DNA of 43,838 bases from Pseudomonadota bacterium (GCA_021850135.1 JAJZRV010000010.1:1-43838); one strand, 5' to 3'. Counted from the stretch's first letter, positions 17,911 to 27,159 are shown. Notes: generated from the sequence alone by a model not told the origin. A program made the numbers and translations.

Positions 17911-18646
17911 GGCGGCATTGGGGTTTCGCGCCGACTGGCCCGCACCGCCCTGGGTGCGCACCCTGTCCACGACACGGGCGGGTGGGGTCAGCCGTAACGG
18001 CTGGGCCACCCTCAACCTGGGTTCGCGTTGCGGCGATGACCCGTCCCATGTGGCGGAAAACCGGCGCCGGGTCTGCGCGGCGCTGGGTGTCGTGCCGTGG
18101 TGGCTGCACCAGGTGCACGGCATCGCCGTGGCAGAGGCGGGGGAGGGCGGGGCGGAGGTGGAGGCCGACGCTTCGGTGACCCGTGTCGCGGGGTTGGCAA
18201 GCGTCGTGCTGACGGCGGATTGCATGCCGCTCCTGTTTTGCCATCGCACCGAGCACGTGGTGGCCGCAGCCCATGCGGGATGGCGCGGGATGGCGGCGGG
18301 CGTGATTGAAGCCACGGTGCAGGCCATGCGTGTGGATCCGGCGGGCATCCTGGCATGGCTGGGACCCACCATCGGGCCGACGGCCTTTGAAGTCGGGGGT
18401 GAAGTGCGCGCCGCTTTTCTCGCGACGGACCCCGGGGCAGCGCAAGCCTTTTGCGCCGGAGCGCCGGGAAAATGGTGGGCTGACCTGTACGGCCTGGCCC
18501 GGTTGCGACTGGCGCATGCCGGCGTGACCCAGGTGTATGGCGGTGGCTTCTGCACCATGGGGGACCCGGCGCGGTTTTTTTCGCATCGGCGCGACCGGGG
18601 GGTGACCGGACGCATGGGAAATTTCATCTGGATGGTTCAAGATTGA
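17903..18646 (+). CDS. pgeF: Peptidoglycan editing factor PgeF (YfiH/LACC1 family)
   Basis: A 247-aa protein of the family once called polyphenol oxidase. Bacterial YfiH/PgeF prevents wrong incorporation of serine in place of alanine in peptidoglycan precursors, while LACC1 members have purine nucleoside activity. Signature motifs: GGVSRNGWATLNLG near the N-terminus, HQVHG (zinc His), TADCMPLLF (zinc Cys) and AAHAGWRG (zinc His), then GPTIGPTAFEVG and the terminal GRMGNFIW. The start ATG overlaps the rluD stop by 8 bp. Confidence 0.92.
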   Translation: MNEAALGFRADWPAPPWVRTLSTTRAGGVSRNGWATLNLGSRCGDDPSHVAENRRRVCAALGVVPWWLHQVHGIAVAEAGEGGAEVEADASVTRVAGLASVVLTADCMPLLFCHRTEHVVAAAHAGWRGMAAGVIEATVQAMRVDPAGILAWLGPTIGPTAFEVGGEVRAAFLATDPGAAQAFCAGAPGKWWADLYGLARLRLAHAGVTQVYGGGFCTMGDPARFFSHRRDRGVTGRMGNFIWMVQD

Positions 18647-18659
18647 CGGGGACCGCCCG

Positions 18660-18665
18660 TATAAT
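18660..18665 (+). promoter_or_regulatory. -10 box of the ZIP transporter gene
   Basis: TATAAT 38 bp before the ATG, with only a weak -35. Just upstream, ACGGG (18646-18650) and CCCGT (18656-18660) form a short inverted repeat ending at the -10, which could be an operator. Confidence 0.5.
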
Positions 18666-18703
18666 GCACCTTTGATCCCATCCTTCAGGCGCACAGGACC
18701 TAC

Positions 18704-19480
18704 ATGTCACCGTTGATTGCTACGATCATCGCCGGGGCAGCGGCGGGTACGCTGTCGATGATTTGCGCCGTGCTGGTGGTCTTCACGGCCCGTCCGGCCT
18801 GGGTGCCCCTGCTGGTCAGCTATGCGATCGGCGCCCTTCTGGGGGCCGTGTTCCTCGAAATCCTGCCCCATGCCTTTGCCCTGACCGCGAGTCCCGAAGC
18901 CGTGTCCGCAACGGTCCTGGCCGGAATCCTGGTGTTTTTCCTGCTCGAAAAGCTCGTGCTCTGGCGGCATGTGCACGTGCACGACCTGGAGGAGCCCACC
19001 CATCAGGGCCATGGGCATGAAGCGCACCAGGGGCGCACGGGGGCCATGGTGGTGGTGGGCGATTCGGTGCACAACTTCGTGGACGGCATCATCATTGCTG
19101 CCGCGTTCGTCACGGATACCCAGTTGGGGATCGTGACCGCCATGGCCATCATCGCCCACGAAATTCCCCAGGAGGCCGGCGACGTTTTGGTGCTGCTGCA
19201 CTCCGGGCTTTCGCGCGGACGCGCGTTGGCCTTCAATCTGTTTTCCAGCCTCGCCACCCTGGTGGGCGGGGTCATGGCGTGCCTGGCGTTGCAGTCCCTT
19301 CAGCACTACGTGCCTTACCTGCTTGCCCTGGCTGCAGCCAGCATGATCTACGTCGCAGTGGCCGATCTCATTCCCGGGTTGCATCGTCGTGTGGATTTCA
19401 AGGCATCGGCCTGGCAGATCACCCTGATCGCGCTGGGCGTCGCCTCGATTCACTGGGCGCATGTCCTGATCATGGAGTGA
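18704..19480 (+). CDS. ZIP-family divalent metal transporter
   Basis: A 258-aa inner-membrane protein with about eight membrane helices, likely importing zinc or another divalent metal. The helix IV motif HNFVDGIIIA and helix V motif HEIPQEAGD carry the family's metal-binding His, Asn, Asp and Glu. A His-rich loop (HVHVHDLEEPTHQGHGHEAH) joins helices III and IV. AGGA is 5 nt before the ATG. It has its own TATAAT box. It stands alone between pgeF and phaC. Confidence 0.92.
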   Translation: MSPLIATIIAGAAAGTLSMICAVLVVFTARPAWVPLLVSYAIGALLGAVFLEILPHAFALTASPEAVSATVLAGILVFFLLEKLVLWRHVHVHDLEEPTHQGHGHEAHQGRTGAMVVVGDSVHNFVDGIIIAAAFVTDTQLGIVTAMAIIAHEIPQEAGDVLVLLHSGLSRGRALAFNLFSSLATLVGGVMACLALQSLQHYVPYLLALAAASMIYVAVADLIPGLHRRVDFKASAWQITLIALGVASIHWAHVLIME

Positions 19481-19574
19481 GCCTCCCGGCAACGCTTGAG
19501 TTAACCCAAGGGCAGGATTACCCTGCTGGAACGATGACAGGGGCGCGTGACGGCGCTCCACGAGAGGAGATGCG

Positions 19575-21332
19575 ATGGAGGCACCGCAGCCCGGCAAGCA
19601 TGCCCTGGAACCCGTGCTGGAAACGCTGGGACAAACCAACCATGCCTTGATGGAAGAATTCGGTGCGCGGCTCGCGGGCTTCAGGCCGGAGGAGTACCAG
19701 AATTTTCTGAGGGAATTGGCCCAGGCCGTGGCCAAGGATGCGCCGCGCTGGCAGGCGTTGCAAGCCCAGTATTACGAAAACCAGGCTGCCCTCTGGATGA
19801 ACATGTTGAGCCGTGCGGCGGGACAGAATCCTCCGGTGGCCACGCCGGCGGCGGCCGTTGCGGCGCTCACCGATCGCCGCTTCAGTGCGCCCGAGTGGGG
19901 GGAGCATCCCCTCTACGATTATCTGCGCCAATCCTATCTCCTGACGGCAACCTGGTTGCGGGAGGCGGTGTCTTCCCTGCAGATGGAACCGGCCACTCAG
20001 CAACGCCTGGATTTTTTCATGCGCCAGTACATTGATGCCATGGCCCCCTCCAATTTCCCGGCCACCAACCCGGAGGTCCTGAAAAAAGCCCTGGAATCGG
20101 GAGGGGAGAGCCTCAAGGCCGGACTGCAAAACCTCTTGGCGGACATGGAAAAGGGGCGCATCTCCATGACCGACGAAACGGCCTTCGAGGTGGGGCGAAA
20201 TATTGCCGTCACGCCGGGTGCCGTGGTCTTCGAAAACGAGTTGTTCCAGCTGCTGCAATATCACCCCACCACGGCCGAAGTGGCTTCGCGGCCCTTGCTG
20301 ATGGTGCCGCCCTGCATCAACAAGTACTACATCATGGATCTGGAGCCTTCCAACTCCCTGGTGAAATATGCGGTGGACCGGGGGCACACCGTGTTTCTGG
20401 TGTCCTGGTGCAACATTGACGAATCGCTCAGGAACGTGACCTGGGACGACTACATCGAAACCGGCGTGGCCACAGCCGTCCGGGTCACCCAGGCCATCGC
20501 AGGGACCGGGCAGATCGACGCGCTGGGCTTTTGCGTGGGCGGCGCGTTGCTTTCCTGCGCGCTTGCCGCCTATGCGGTGGACCAGCCCCTGCCCGTGGCG
20601 TCACTGACGCTGATGGCGACCCTGCTGGACTATTCCGACGTGGGCGAAATCGGGGTGTACATTGACCGCGCTTTCGTCGAACAGCGTGAAAAACAACTGG
20701 AGCATGGCGGGGTCGTGCCGGGCAAGGAGCTGGCCATGGCGTTTTCCAGCCTGCGTGCCAACGACCTGATCTGGCCTTATGTGGTCAACAACTATCTCAA
20801 GGGTGAGAAGCCGCCTGCCTTTGACCTGCTGTACTGGAACGGCGACGGTACCAATCTGCCCGGCCCCATGTTTGCCTGGTACCTGCGCCACCTGTACCTG
20901 CAAAACGAGCTCTGCCTGCCCAACGCACTGACCGTGCTGGGGCGGCCTGTGGATCTTTCGCGCATTCGCCTGCCCGCATACGTGTTCGGTGCGCGCGAAG
21001 ACCATATCGTGCCGTGGAAGTCGGCTTACCAGGCCACGCGCCTGCTGTCCGGCCCCATGGAATTCGTGTTGGGGGCGAGCGGCCATATTGCGGGCTCGAT
21101 CAACCCCGCTTCAAAAAACAGGCGCAATTACTGGACCGGGGGCACCCTGGGGGGCACGGCTGACGAATGGCTGGCTACGGCCACCGACGTGCCGGGCAGC
21201 TGGTGGGTGCATTGGGGCGACTGGATGGACCGTCTCAATCCGGAGCGGGTCAGCGCCCCGCAAGCGTTGGGCAACGCGCAGTACCCCCCCATCGAACCGG
21301 CGCCTGGGCGGTATGTCCAGGCCCGGTGTTAA
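19575..21332 (+). CDS. phaC: Class I polyhydroxyalkanoate synthase
   Basis: Polymerises 3-hydroxyacyl-CoA (mainly 3-hydroxybutyryl-CoA) into PHA on the granule surface. The 585-aa length fits class I. An N-terminal PhaC_N domain precedes an alpha/beta-hydrolase core. The lipase-like box is GFCVGG, with nucleophile Cys320; the other triad members are Asp476 (GAREDHIVPW) and His504 (GASGHIAG). GAGGAG precedes the ATG. phaB follows 24 bp downstream, so phaC-phaB form an operon; the thiolase gene is separate, at 25073. Confidence 0.96.
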   Translation: MEAPQPGKHALEPVLETLGQTNHALMEEFGARLAGFRPEEYQNFLRELAQAVAKDAPRWQALQAQYYENQAALWMNMLSRAAGQNPPVATPAAAVAALTDRRFSAPEWGEHPLYDYLRQSYLLTATWLREAVSSLQMEPATQQRLDFFMRQYIDAMAPSNFPATNPEVLKKALESGGESLKAGLQNLLADMEKGRISMTDETAFEVGRNIAVTPGAVVFENELFQLLQYHPTTAEVASRPLLMVPPCINKYYIMDLEPSNSLVKYAVDRGHTVFLVSWCNIDESLRNVTWDDYIETGVATAVRVTQAIAGTGQIDALGFCVGGALLSCALAAYAVDQPLPVASLTLMATLLDYSDVGEIGVYIDRAFVEQREKQLEHGGVVPGKELAMAFSSLRANDLIWPYVVNNYLKGEKPPAFDLLYWNGDGTNLPGPMFAWYLRHLYLQNELCLPNALTVLGRPVDLSRIRLPAYVFGAREDHIVPWKSAYQATRLLSGPMEFVLGASGHIAGSINPASKNRRNYWTGGTLGGTADEWLATATDVPGSWWVHWGDWMDRLNPERVSAPQALGNAQYPPIEPAPGRYVQARC

Positions 21333-21356
21333 CAAGACAATAGAGGAGGAAGGGCA

Positions 21357-22100
21357 ATGCAAAAACGCGTGGTTTTGGTGACGGGCGGCATGGGGGGATT
21401 GGGCGAGTCCATCTGTGTCAAGCTGGCCGATCTGGGCTATACCGTGGTGACCACCCATTCTCCCAGCAACAAGACGGCGGAGGCCTGGCTTTCGGGCATG
21501 CGTGCGCGGGGTTACGCCTTTCATGCCTACCCGGTGGACGTGGGTGACGCGGACGATTGCGCCCGCATGGCAGCCAAGGTGGTGGCCGAGGTGGGGCAGG
21601 TGGATGTGCTGGTCAACAATGCCGGGATCACGCGCGACATGACCTTCAAGAAAATGACCAAGGTGGATTGGGATGCCGTCATCAATACCAATCTCAACAG
21701 CGTGTTCAACATGACCAAACCGTTCATGGACGGTATGGTGGACCGCGGCTGGGGCCGTGTCATCAATGTGTCCTCGGTCAATGGGCAGAAGGGCGCCTTT
21801 GGTCAGACCAACTACGCCGCAGCCAAAGCCGGGATGCATGGCTTCACCAAGTCGTTGGCGCTGGAAGTGGCGCGCAAGGGGGTCACTGTGAACACCATTT
21901 CGCCGGGTTACATCGGCACCAAGATGGTGATGGCCATTCCCCAGGAAATTCTCGAGGCAAAGATCCTGCCGCAGATTCCGGTCGGCCGTCTGGGCAAGCC
22001 CGAAGAGGTGGCCGGGCTGATCGTCTACCTGGCTTCCGATGAGGCTGCCTTCATTACGGGCGCCAACATCTCCATCAACGGCGGTCAGCACATGTTCTAG
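21357..22100 (+). CDS. phaB: Acetoacetyl-CoA reductase
   Basis: NADPH-dependent short-chain dehydrogenase, 247 aa, which reduces acetoacetyl-CoA to (R)-3-hydroxybutyryl-CoA, the PHA monomer. Seen: TGGMGGLGESI cofactor loop, NNAG, catalytic Ser140 (VSSVNG), Tyr153 and Lys157 (YAAAK), and the PhaB-type NTISPGYIGTKMV. A strong GGAGG ribosome site precedes the ATG. It is convergent with the phasin gene. Confidence 0.96.
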   Translation: MQKRVVLVTGGMGGLGESICVKLADLGYTVVTTHSPSNKTAEAWLSGMRARGYAFHAYPVDVGDADDCARMAAKVVAEVGQVDVLVNNAGITRDMTFKKMTKVDWDAVINTNLNSVFNMTKPFMDGMVDRGWGRVINVSSVNGQKGAFGQTNYAAAKAGMHGFTKSLALEVARKGVTVNTISPGYIGTKMVMAIPQEILEAKILPQIPVGRLGKPEEVAGLIVYLASDEAAFITGANISINGGQHMF

Positions 22101-22109
22101 GTTTTGCGC

Positions 22110-22140
22110 AAAAAAAACCCCGCAGGGTTTCTGCGGGGTT
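22110..22140 (-). terminator. Terminator between phaB and phasin, oriented for phasin
   Basis: AACCCCGCAG (22116-22125), loop GGTTT, CTGCGGGGTT (22131-22140). The A-run at 22110-22117 becomes a U-run only when read on the minus strand, so it mainly ends the phasin transcript. The hairpin alone may also protect the phaB mRNA end. Confidence 0.88.
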
Positions 22141-22208
22141 GAAGCCTTTATCGAAAGGGAACCTTTGCAATAAAGGAGGAGGAGACGTTAAGACCGGGGT
22201 ATCGGGTC

Positions 22209-22745
22209 TCAGGCAGCCGGTTTCATGGCTGCAGTTGCGGCATCTACCGTGGCCTTGACACTGGCATCAGCAAAACTGGCCACCTGCTTGGCGGTTTTGG
22301 TGACCCCGTCGATGGCGGCAGCGGTTGCGGCAACCGTGGATTTCACTGCGGCGATGGCCACATCGGCGCCCGCTGGGGCGGCCTGAACCGCCTTGTCGAT
22401 GTTGCTGGCAACGGACTGGTTCCAGTCGGCCACTTGCCCTTCAATCAGCGCAGAGACCTGGGCTTGGGCGTGGGCAGCAACGTCGTACAGGCTGCGGGAA
22501 TAAGCGGTGACTTTTTCGACGCTCTTTTCGGTCAGCTTGGTGCGCAGATCCATCAGTTGTTGTGGATCGCGCGTCTCAGTCAGGGAGCGCAGCGTCTGGC
22601 TGGCGTCAGCAAAGGATTCCTTGCCGGCTTCCAGTTGCAGGCCCACCAGTCGCTCGGTGGTGTCCAACACGATCTTGGTCAGCTGCAGTGCCGCATTGAC
22701 TGCGGATTTGTTAAACTCGGTGACTTGTTCGGGCGTGTTGTACAT
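22209..22745 (-). CDS. phaP: Phasin, PHA granule-associated protein
   Basis: A 178-aa phasin that coats PHA granules. The N-terminal half is the Phasin_2-type domain (TPEQVTEFNKSAVNAALQL, then ERLVGLQLEAGKESF, then DLRTKLTEKSVEKVTAYSR). The C-terminal half is a low-complexity Ala/Val/Lys helix with repeats like those of histone H1. I start at ATG 22745, with AAGGAG 8 nt upstream; the open frame extends 25 codons further but without a ribosome site. It is divergent from phaR across an AT-rich region with TGC-rich palindromes, so repression by PhaR is likely. Confidence 0.93.
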   Translation of the reverse strand: MYNTPEQVTEFNKSAVNAALQLTKIVLDTTERLVGLQLEAGKESFADASQTLRSLTETRDPQQLMDLRTKLTEKSVEKVTAYSRSLYDVAAHAQAQVSALIEGQVADWNQSVASNIDKAVQAAPAGADVAIAAVKSTVAATAAAIDGVTKTAKQVASFADASVKATVDAATAAMKPAA

Positions 22746-22807
22746 TTGGCGCACTCCTTGAAAAGGGTCGAAAGTCAGGGTCTGATCTTCTGCGTCGCCG
22801 TGTTTGC

Positions 22808-22816
22808 TGCGTCGCA
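22808..22816. promoter_or_regulatory. Candidate PhaR site 1
   Basis: TGCGTCGCA, first of four copies of TGYGNYGCA between the phasin and phaR genes. Confidence 0.4.
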
Positions 22817-22863
22817 ACAATTCCCACGATACAGAGGCCCGATGATCTTGTCAACCTTTTTTG

Positions 22864-22872
22864 TGCGATGCA
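22864..22872. promoter_or_regulatory. Candidate PhaR site 2
   Basis: TGCGATGCA followed by an A-rich run. It lies 23 bp from site 3, about two helical turns. Confidence 0.55.
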
Positions 22873-22886
22873 ATAAAAAATATTAA

Positions 22887-22895
22887 TGCGCTGCA
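22887..22895. promoter_or_regulatory. Candidate PhaR site 3
   Basis: TGCGCTGCA followed by AAAAAATATATA; same layout as site 2. Confidence 0.55.
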
Positions 22896-22975
22896 AAAAA
22901 TATATAAGTTGATGTTTTGTTAAAGTTTTGTGTAAAATTATTCGACTTTTTATGGTGCAGATTATAGCGTAACCG

Positions 22976-22990
22976 TTGTGTGTTGCACAA
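22976..22990. promoter_or_regulatory. Candidate PhaR site 4, in the phaR leader
   Basis: TTGTGTGTTGCACAA, a TTGTG/CACAA dyad containing TGTGTTGCA, 18 bp before the phaR ATG. It could support autoregulation. Confidence 0.5.
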
Positions 22991-23008
22991 ATTTTTGAGG
23001 TCCTTGCC

Positions 23009-23626
23009 ATGTCAAATCCGGTTCGATTGATCAAAAAGTACCCCAACCGCCGTCTCTACGACACGGAAACCAGCAGCTACATCACCCTCTCCGAGGTCAA
23101 GCAGCTGGTGCTGGAGCATGCTGAGTTCCAGGTGGTGGATGCCAAGACCAACCAGGATTTGACGCGCAGCATCCTGATGCAAATCATCCTCGACGAGGAA
23201 TCCGGTGTCGCGCCCCTGTTCACCAGCGACATGCTGTCCCAGATGATCCGCTCCTACGGCAACGCCATGCAGGGCTTCATGGGCAACTATCTGGAAAAGG
23301 GCATGCAAAGTTTCGTGGACATCCAGAAGAAGCTGCAGGAGCAGGGCAGTACCTTGAGCGGCGGCAGCGAGGCCTCCCCCGTCAATGCCGATGTGTGGAA
23401 GCAGTTTCTCAATGCCCAGGGCCCGGCGTTGCAGGGGTTGATGGGAAATTACCTGGAGCAGAGCACCCAGTTGTTCATGGAAATGCAGAACCAGATGCAA
23501 AAGCAGGCGCGCACCATGTTTGGCGGATTCCAGTTTCCCTATGGCGTGCCGACGGCCTCCCGCGAACCCGAACCCGAACCCCAGCCCAAACCCCAGTCGC
23601 CCAAGGCGGGCGATCCGCAGGTCTGA
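23009..23626 (+). CDS. phaR: PHA synthesis repressor PhaR
   Basis: A 205-aa regulator that represses phasin and its own gene until PHA granules titrate it. The N-terminal PHB/PHA-accumulation DNA-binding domain spans about residues 5-65 (LIKKYPNRRLYDTETSSYIT). Two copies of the PHB_acc helix follow: LSQMIRSYGNAMQGFMGNYL and a second copy around ALQGLMGNYLEQSTQLFMEM. The tail is a Pro/Glu/Lys-rich low-complexity stretch. I start at ATG 23009, with GAGG 8 nt upstream. rimO follows after 3 bp and is probably co-transcribed. Confidence 0.95.
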   Translation: MSNPVRLIKKYPNRRLYDTETSSYITLSEVKQLVLEHAEFQVVDAKTNQDLTRSILMQIILDEESGVAPLFTSDMLSQMIRSYGNAMQGFMGNYLEKGMQSFVDIQKKLQEQGSTLSGGSEASPVNADVWKQFLNAQGPALQGLMGNYLEQSTQLFMEMQNQMQKQARTMFGGFQFPYGVPTASREPEPEPQPKPQSPKAGDPQV

Positions 23627-23629
23627 CGC

Positions 23630-24994
23630 GTGACGCGCGCGACGACAGTTTCCCGGCGCAGCAAACCGACCCGGGGCGTTCCGGCCACGACAGGCCGCGT
23701 CGGATTCGTCTCGCTGGGCTGCCCCAAGGCCCTGGTGGACTCCGAGCAGATCCTCACGCAGCTGCGCGCCGAAGGTTACGAGATCTCGCCTTCCTATGAG
23801 GGGGCGGATCTCGTGGTCGTGAATACCTGCGGGTTCATCGACGCGGCCATCGAAGAGTCGCTCGATGCCATCGGCGAGGCGCTCCACCAGAACGGCAACG
23901 TCATTGTGACCGGATGTCTGGGCAGCCACGCCGACAAGGTGCGCAATGCCCACCCGGCCGTGCTGGCCGTGACCGGCCCGCACGACAAGCAGGCCGTGAT
24001 GCAGGCGGTGCACCAGCACCTGCCGCCGCCGCACGACCCTTTCACAAGCCTCATCCCGCCCCAGGGGATCAAGCTCACGCCCCGCCACTATGCGTACCTC
24101 AAAATTTCGGAAGGCTGCAACCACCGTTGCAGCTTCTGCATCATTCCCTCCCTGCGCGGCGACCTGGTCAGCCGGCCCATCGGCGAAGTGATGCAGGAGG
24201 CCGAGAACCTGGTCAAGGCCGGGACCCGCGAACTACTGGTAATTTCCCAGGACACCAGCGCCTATGGGGTGGACATCAAATACCGCACCGGCTTCTGGGG
24301 CGGGCGCCCGCTCAAGACGCGCATGACCGACCTCGCGTCCGCCCTGGGCGACCTTGGCGTGTGGGTGCGGCTGCATTACGTCTATCCCTACCCGCACGTG
24401 GACGAGGTGCTGCCGCTGATGGCGGAAGGGCGGGTTCTGCCCTATCTCGACGTGCCGTTCCAGCATGCCAGCCCGCGCATCCTGAAGGCGATGAAGCGCC
24501 CCGGCAACGTGGACAGGACGCTGGAGCGGGTGCAGGCCTGGCGCCGCATTTGCCCCGAACTGACCTTGCGCAGCACCTTCATCGTGGGATTCCCCGGCGA
24601 GACGGAAGAAGATTTCAAGATGCTTCTGGATTTTCTGGAAGCGGCCGAAATCGATCGCCTGGGCTGCTTTACCTATTCGCCGGTGGCGGGTGCTGCAGCC
24701 AATGCCTTGCCGGGCGCCGTTCCGGAAGCACTGAAGCAGGAACGTCAGGCACGCCTGATGGCCTTGCAGGAGCGCATCAGCAGCAAGCGTCTGGCACGCC
24801 ATGTGGGCACGGTGCGCCAGGTGCTGGTGGACGAAGTCAGCGCTGACGGTGCCGCGGGCCGGACCGCGTCCGACGCACCGGAGATCGATGGCGTGGTCCG
24901 GATCGCGCCCGATGCGCGCCTTGCCGTCGGCGAGTTTGCGCAAGTGCGCATCGAGCGCTCGGACGCGCACGATTTGTACGGGCGGTTGTCGTAA
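23630..24994 (+). CDS. rimO: Ribosomal protein S12 methylthiotransferase
   Basis: Radical-SAM enzyme that adds a methylthio group to the conserved Asp of ribosomal protein S12. The 454-aa protein has the N-terminal UPF0004 domain with three cluster cysteines ([26 protein letters not shown]), the radical-SAM core with CNHRCSFC (Cys163, 167, 170), and a C-terminal TRAM domain (about the last 70 residues). The GTG start at 23630 lies 3 bp after the phaR stop. The first 20 residues are basic and poorly conserved, so a later start is possible. Confidence 0.95.
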   Translation: MTRATTVSRRSKPTRGVPATTGRVGFVSLGCPKALVDSEQILTQLRAEGYEISPSYEGADLVVVNTCGFIDAAIEESLDAIGEALHQNGNVIVTGCLGSHADKVRNAHPAVLAVTGPHDKQAVMQAVHQHLPPPHDPFTSLIPPQGIKLTPRHYAYLKISEGCNHRCSFCIIPSLRGDLVSRPIGEVMQEAENLVKAGTRELLVISQDTSAYGVDIKYRTGFWGGRPLKTRMTDLASALGDLGVWVRLHYVYPYPHVDEVLPLMAEGRVLPYLDVPFQHASPRILKAMKRPGNVDRTLERVQAWRRICPELTLRSTFIVGFPGETEEDFKMLLDFLEAAEIDRLGCFTYSPVAGAAANALPGAVPEALKQERQARLMALQERISSKRLARHVGTVRQVLVDEVSADGAAGRTASDAPEIDGVVRIAPDARLAVGEFAQVRIERSDAHDLYGRLS

Positions 24995-25013
24995 GTGAAA
25001 TGAAGTCGGGGCT

Positions 25014-25036
25014 CCACCGGATTCGGTGGGCGTTTT
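25014..25036 (+). terminator. Weak hairpin terminator after rimO
   Basis: CCACCG (25014-25019), loop GATT, CGGTGG (25024-25029), then GCGTTTT. Short stem and short T-run, so efficiency is uncertain. Confidence 0.45.
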
Positions 25037-25072
25037 GCAAGCCAGGTGGCGATGCTGCGGGAGACCATGAAA

Positions 25073-26251
25073 ATGAGTAGAGAAGTTGTGGTATTGAGTG
25101 CCGTTCGTTCGGCAATCGGTGCGTTTGGTGGGTCGTTGTCCGGCTTTGAACCGGGGGTGCTGGGCGGACTGGTGATCAAGGAAGCCATTGCCCGCGCCGG
25201 CGTGGACCCTGCGCAGGTGAGCTACGCCACGGTGGGCAACACCATTCCCACCAACGAACGCTTTCCCTATCAGGCGCGCGTGGCCTGCATCGAAGGCGGC
25301 ATGTCCATGGATTCCACCGTCATGTCGGTCAACCGGCTGTGCGCTTCAGGGCTGCAGGGCATCGTCTCTACGGCACAGAACATTCTGCTGGGCGACGCCG
25401 ATATCGGCCTGGGCGGCGGCATCGAGGTCATGTCCCAGGGCGGCTACCTCTCCAATGCGATGCGCTCGGGCGCGCGCATGGGGGATTCCAGGATGGTGGA
25501 CATGATGGTGGCCACCCTCACGGATCCGTTCGGTGCGGGCCACATGGGCATCACGGCGGAAAACCTGGCCGTCAAATGGAACATCACGCGCGAGGAACAG
25601 GACGCCTTCGCGCTGGAATCGCAGCAGCGTGCCGCGCGCGCCATTGCCGAAGGGCGTTTCAAATCGCAGATCGTGCCGATCACCCTCAAGTCGCGCAAGG
25701 GCGAAACGGTCTTCGACACCGATGAGCATCCGCGCGAGACCACCCTGGAAAAACTGGCCGCCATGAAGCCCGCCTTCAAGAAGGACGGCACGGTGACCGC
25801 CGGTAACGCTTCCGGCATCAACGACGGCGCAGCGTTCTTCGTGATGGCCGAAGCCGGCGTCGCGGCCAGGGGAGGGCACAAACCGATGGCCCGCCTGGTG
25901 TCCTATGCCGTGGCCGGGGTGCCCAGCCACATCATGGGCGAAGGGCCGATCCCTGCCACGCAGGGCGCCCTGAAAAAGGCTGGCCTGAAGCTGGATCAGA
26001 TCGACGTCATCGAGTCCAACGAAGCCTTTGCGGCACAGGCCATCGCCGTGTCGCGCGGCCTGGGTTTCGATCCGCAAAAGACCAACCCCAATGGCGGCGC
26101 CATCGCGCTGGGACACCCCGTGGGCTGCTCGGGGGCGTTCATCGCCACCAAGGCCCTGCACGAGCTGCAACGCATCGGCGGCAAGTATGCGCTGGTGACC
26201 ATGTGCATCGGCGGCGGACAGGGGATCGCAGCGATCTTCGAACGGCTGTAG
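25073..26251 (+). CDS. Acetyl-CoA acetyltransferase / beta-ketothiolase (BktB-like)
   Basis: Condenses two acetyl-CoA to acetoacetyl-CoA, or acetyl- with propionyl-CoA, feeding PHA synthesis with PhaB. The 392-aa length fits biosynthetic thiolases. Catalytic residues are present: Cys90 (NRLCASG), His348 (GHPVGCSG) and Cys378 (MCIGGGQG), with NEAFAAQ. The region GARMGDSRMVDMM followed by TDPFGAGHMGITAEN resembles Cupriavidus BktB more than PhaA. The start is ATG 25073, with GGGAG 9 nt upstream; nearby in-frame ATGs (25046, 25067) lack a well-spaced ribosome site. It is near but not in the phaC-phaB operon. Confidence 0.93.
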   Translation: MSREVVVLSAVRSAIGAFGGSLSGFEPGVLGGLVIKEAIARAGVDPAQVSYATVGNTIPTNERFPYQARVACIEGGMSMDSTVMSVNRLCASGLQGIVSTAQNILLGDADIGLGGGIEVMSQGGYLSNAMRSGARMGDSRMVDMMVATLTDPFGAGHMGITAENLAVKWNITREEQDAFALESQQRAARAIAEGRFKSQIVPITLKSRKGETVFDTDEHPRETTLEKLAAMKPAFKKDGTVTAGNASGINDGAAFFVMAEAGVAARGGHKPMARLVSYAVAGVPSHIMGEGPIPATQGALKKAGLKLDQIDVIESNEAFAAQAIAVSRGLGFDPQKTNPNGGAIALGHPVGCSGAFIATKALHELQRIGGKYALVTMCIGGGQGIAAIFERL

Positions 26252-26274
26252 CCCGCCCGCCAGGACGGGCCGCC

Positions 26275-27159
26275 ATGGATGCCACGCTCATCATTCCCGG
26301 CCTGTTCCCGGAAATTCCGGATGCCGCGATCCCGCGCCTGCCCCACCTGGAGCAGGCGCTGGCGCGGGGCCATCTGACGGTGGCCCATCGCGGCCAGATG
26401 CTGGAGGCCTGGCCGGATGAGGCGGGGGATATTTCCCTGGCCACGCGCCTGGCGCGCGAGGCAGGCCTGCTTGATCAGGCGCCGCACTGGTTGTGCGCCG
26501 ATCCCATCCACCTGCAGGTGGAAGGCGATGCATTGCTGCTGCTGGAGCGTTACAGCTTCTCGATCAGCGAGGAGGAATCTGCGGCCCTGGTGGAAACACT
26601 CAACCGGCATTTTGCCGAGGAGGGGCTCAGGTTTTACGCCCTGTCGCCCGACATCTGGCTGGTCGGCCTGAACCAGGCCCCACGCATTCGCACCACCCAC
26701 CCGCTCACCCGGGTGGGCCGCAACATTGACGGCTATCTGCCCCAGGGCGAGGACGCCCGACGCTGGCGCGCTCGCTTCAACGAGGTGCAGATGTTGCTGC
26801 ATCAACATCCCGTCAACCAGAAGCGCGAGGAACGCCGCGAACGCATCATCAGCGGGGTCTGGTTCTGGGATACGCCGTCGGCCATCCACAGTGCGCAAAT
26901 CGTACATGCCCTGCGCGCACCCTCGGCCTACGGTGATGCGGAAGCCTGGGCTGCGGCTGCAATTGCGCTGGATCGCGACACCCTGGCCCCCCTGCTGGAC
27001 GAATTGCGCCGCGGCAAGCTCGAGCGACTCACGCTGATTGCCGTGGAAGGGCGCTGTGCGGCCACGCTCACCCTGTCGCGATGGCACCTGTGGCGATTCT
27101 GGCGTCGCTCTCGGCCGCTTGCGCAAACGTCGGGCGTTCCCGCCCTGGGACATGCCTGA
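26275..27159 (+). CDS. RpfE-like conserved protein upstream of recJ
   Basis: A 294-aa conserved protein of unknown molecular function. In Xanthomonas a relative, RpfE, is encoded in the rpf cluster next to recJ, prfB and lysU; the order here (this gene, recJ, prfB, lysS) is the same. Some pipelines label relatives phosphoglycerate mutase-like. Seen: MDATLIIPGLFPEIP at the N-terminus, FYALSPDIWLVGL, NIDGYLPQGEDARRWRARFN and SGVWFWDTPSA. I see no metal-binding or phosphatase signature. I start at ATG 26275, with AGGA 9 nt upstream; the open frame extends upstream into the thiolase gene. It abuts recJ with no gap. Confidence 0.85.
   Translation: MDATLIIPGLFPEIPDAAIPRLPHLEQALARGHLTVAHRGQMLEAWPDEAGDISLATRLAREAGLLDQAPHWLCADPIHLQVEGDALLLLERYSFSISEEESAALVETLNRHFAEEGLRFYALSPDIWLVGLNQAPRIRTTHPLTRVGRNIDGYLPQGEDARRWRARFNEVQMLLHQHPVNQKREERRERIISGVWFWDTPSAIHSAQIVHALRAPSAYGDAEAWAAAAIALDRDTLAPLLDELRRGKLERLTLIAVEGRCAATLTLSRWHLWRFWRRSRPLAQTSGVPALGHA

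Noticed and set aside
18643-18665. TTGACG plus TATAAT as a full promoter for the ZIP gene
   Set aside because: The spacer is only 11 bp, too short for a sigma70 promoter; only the -10 is reported.
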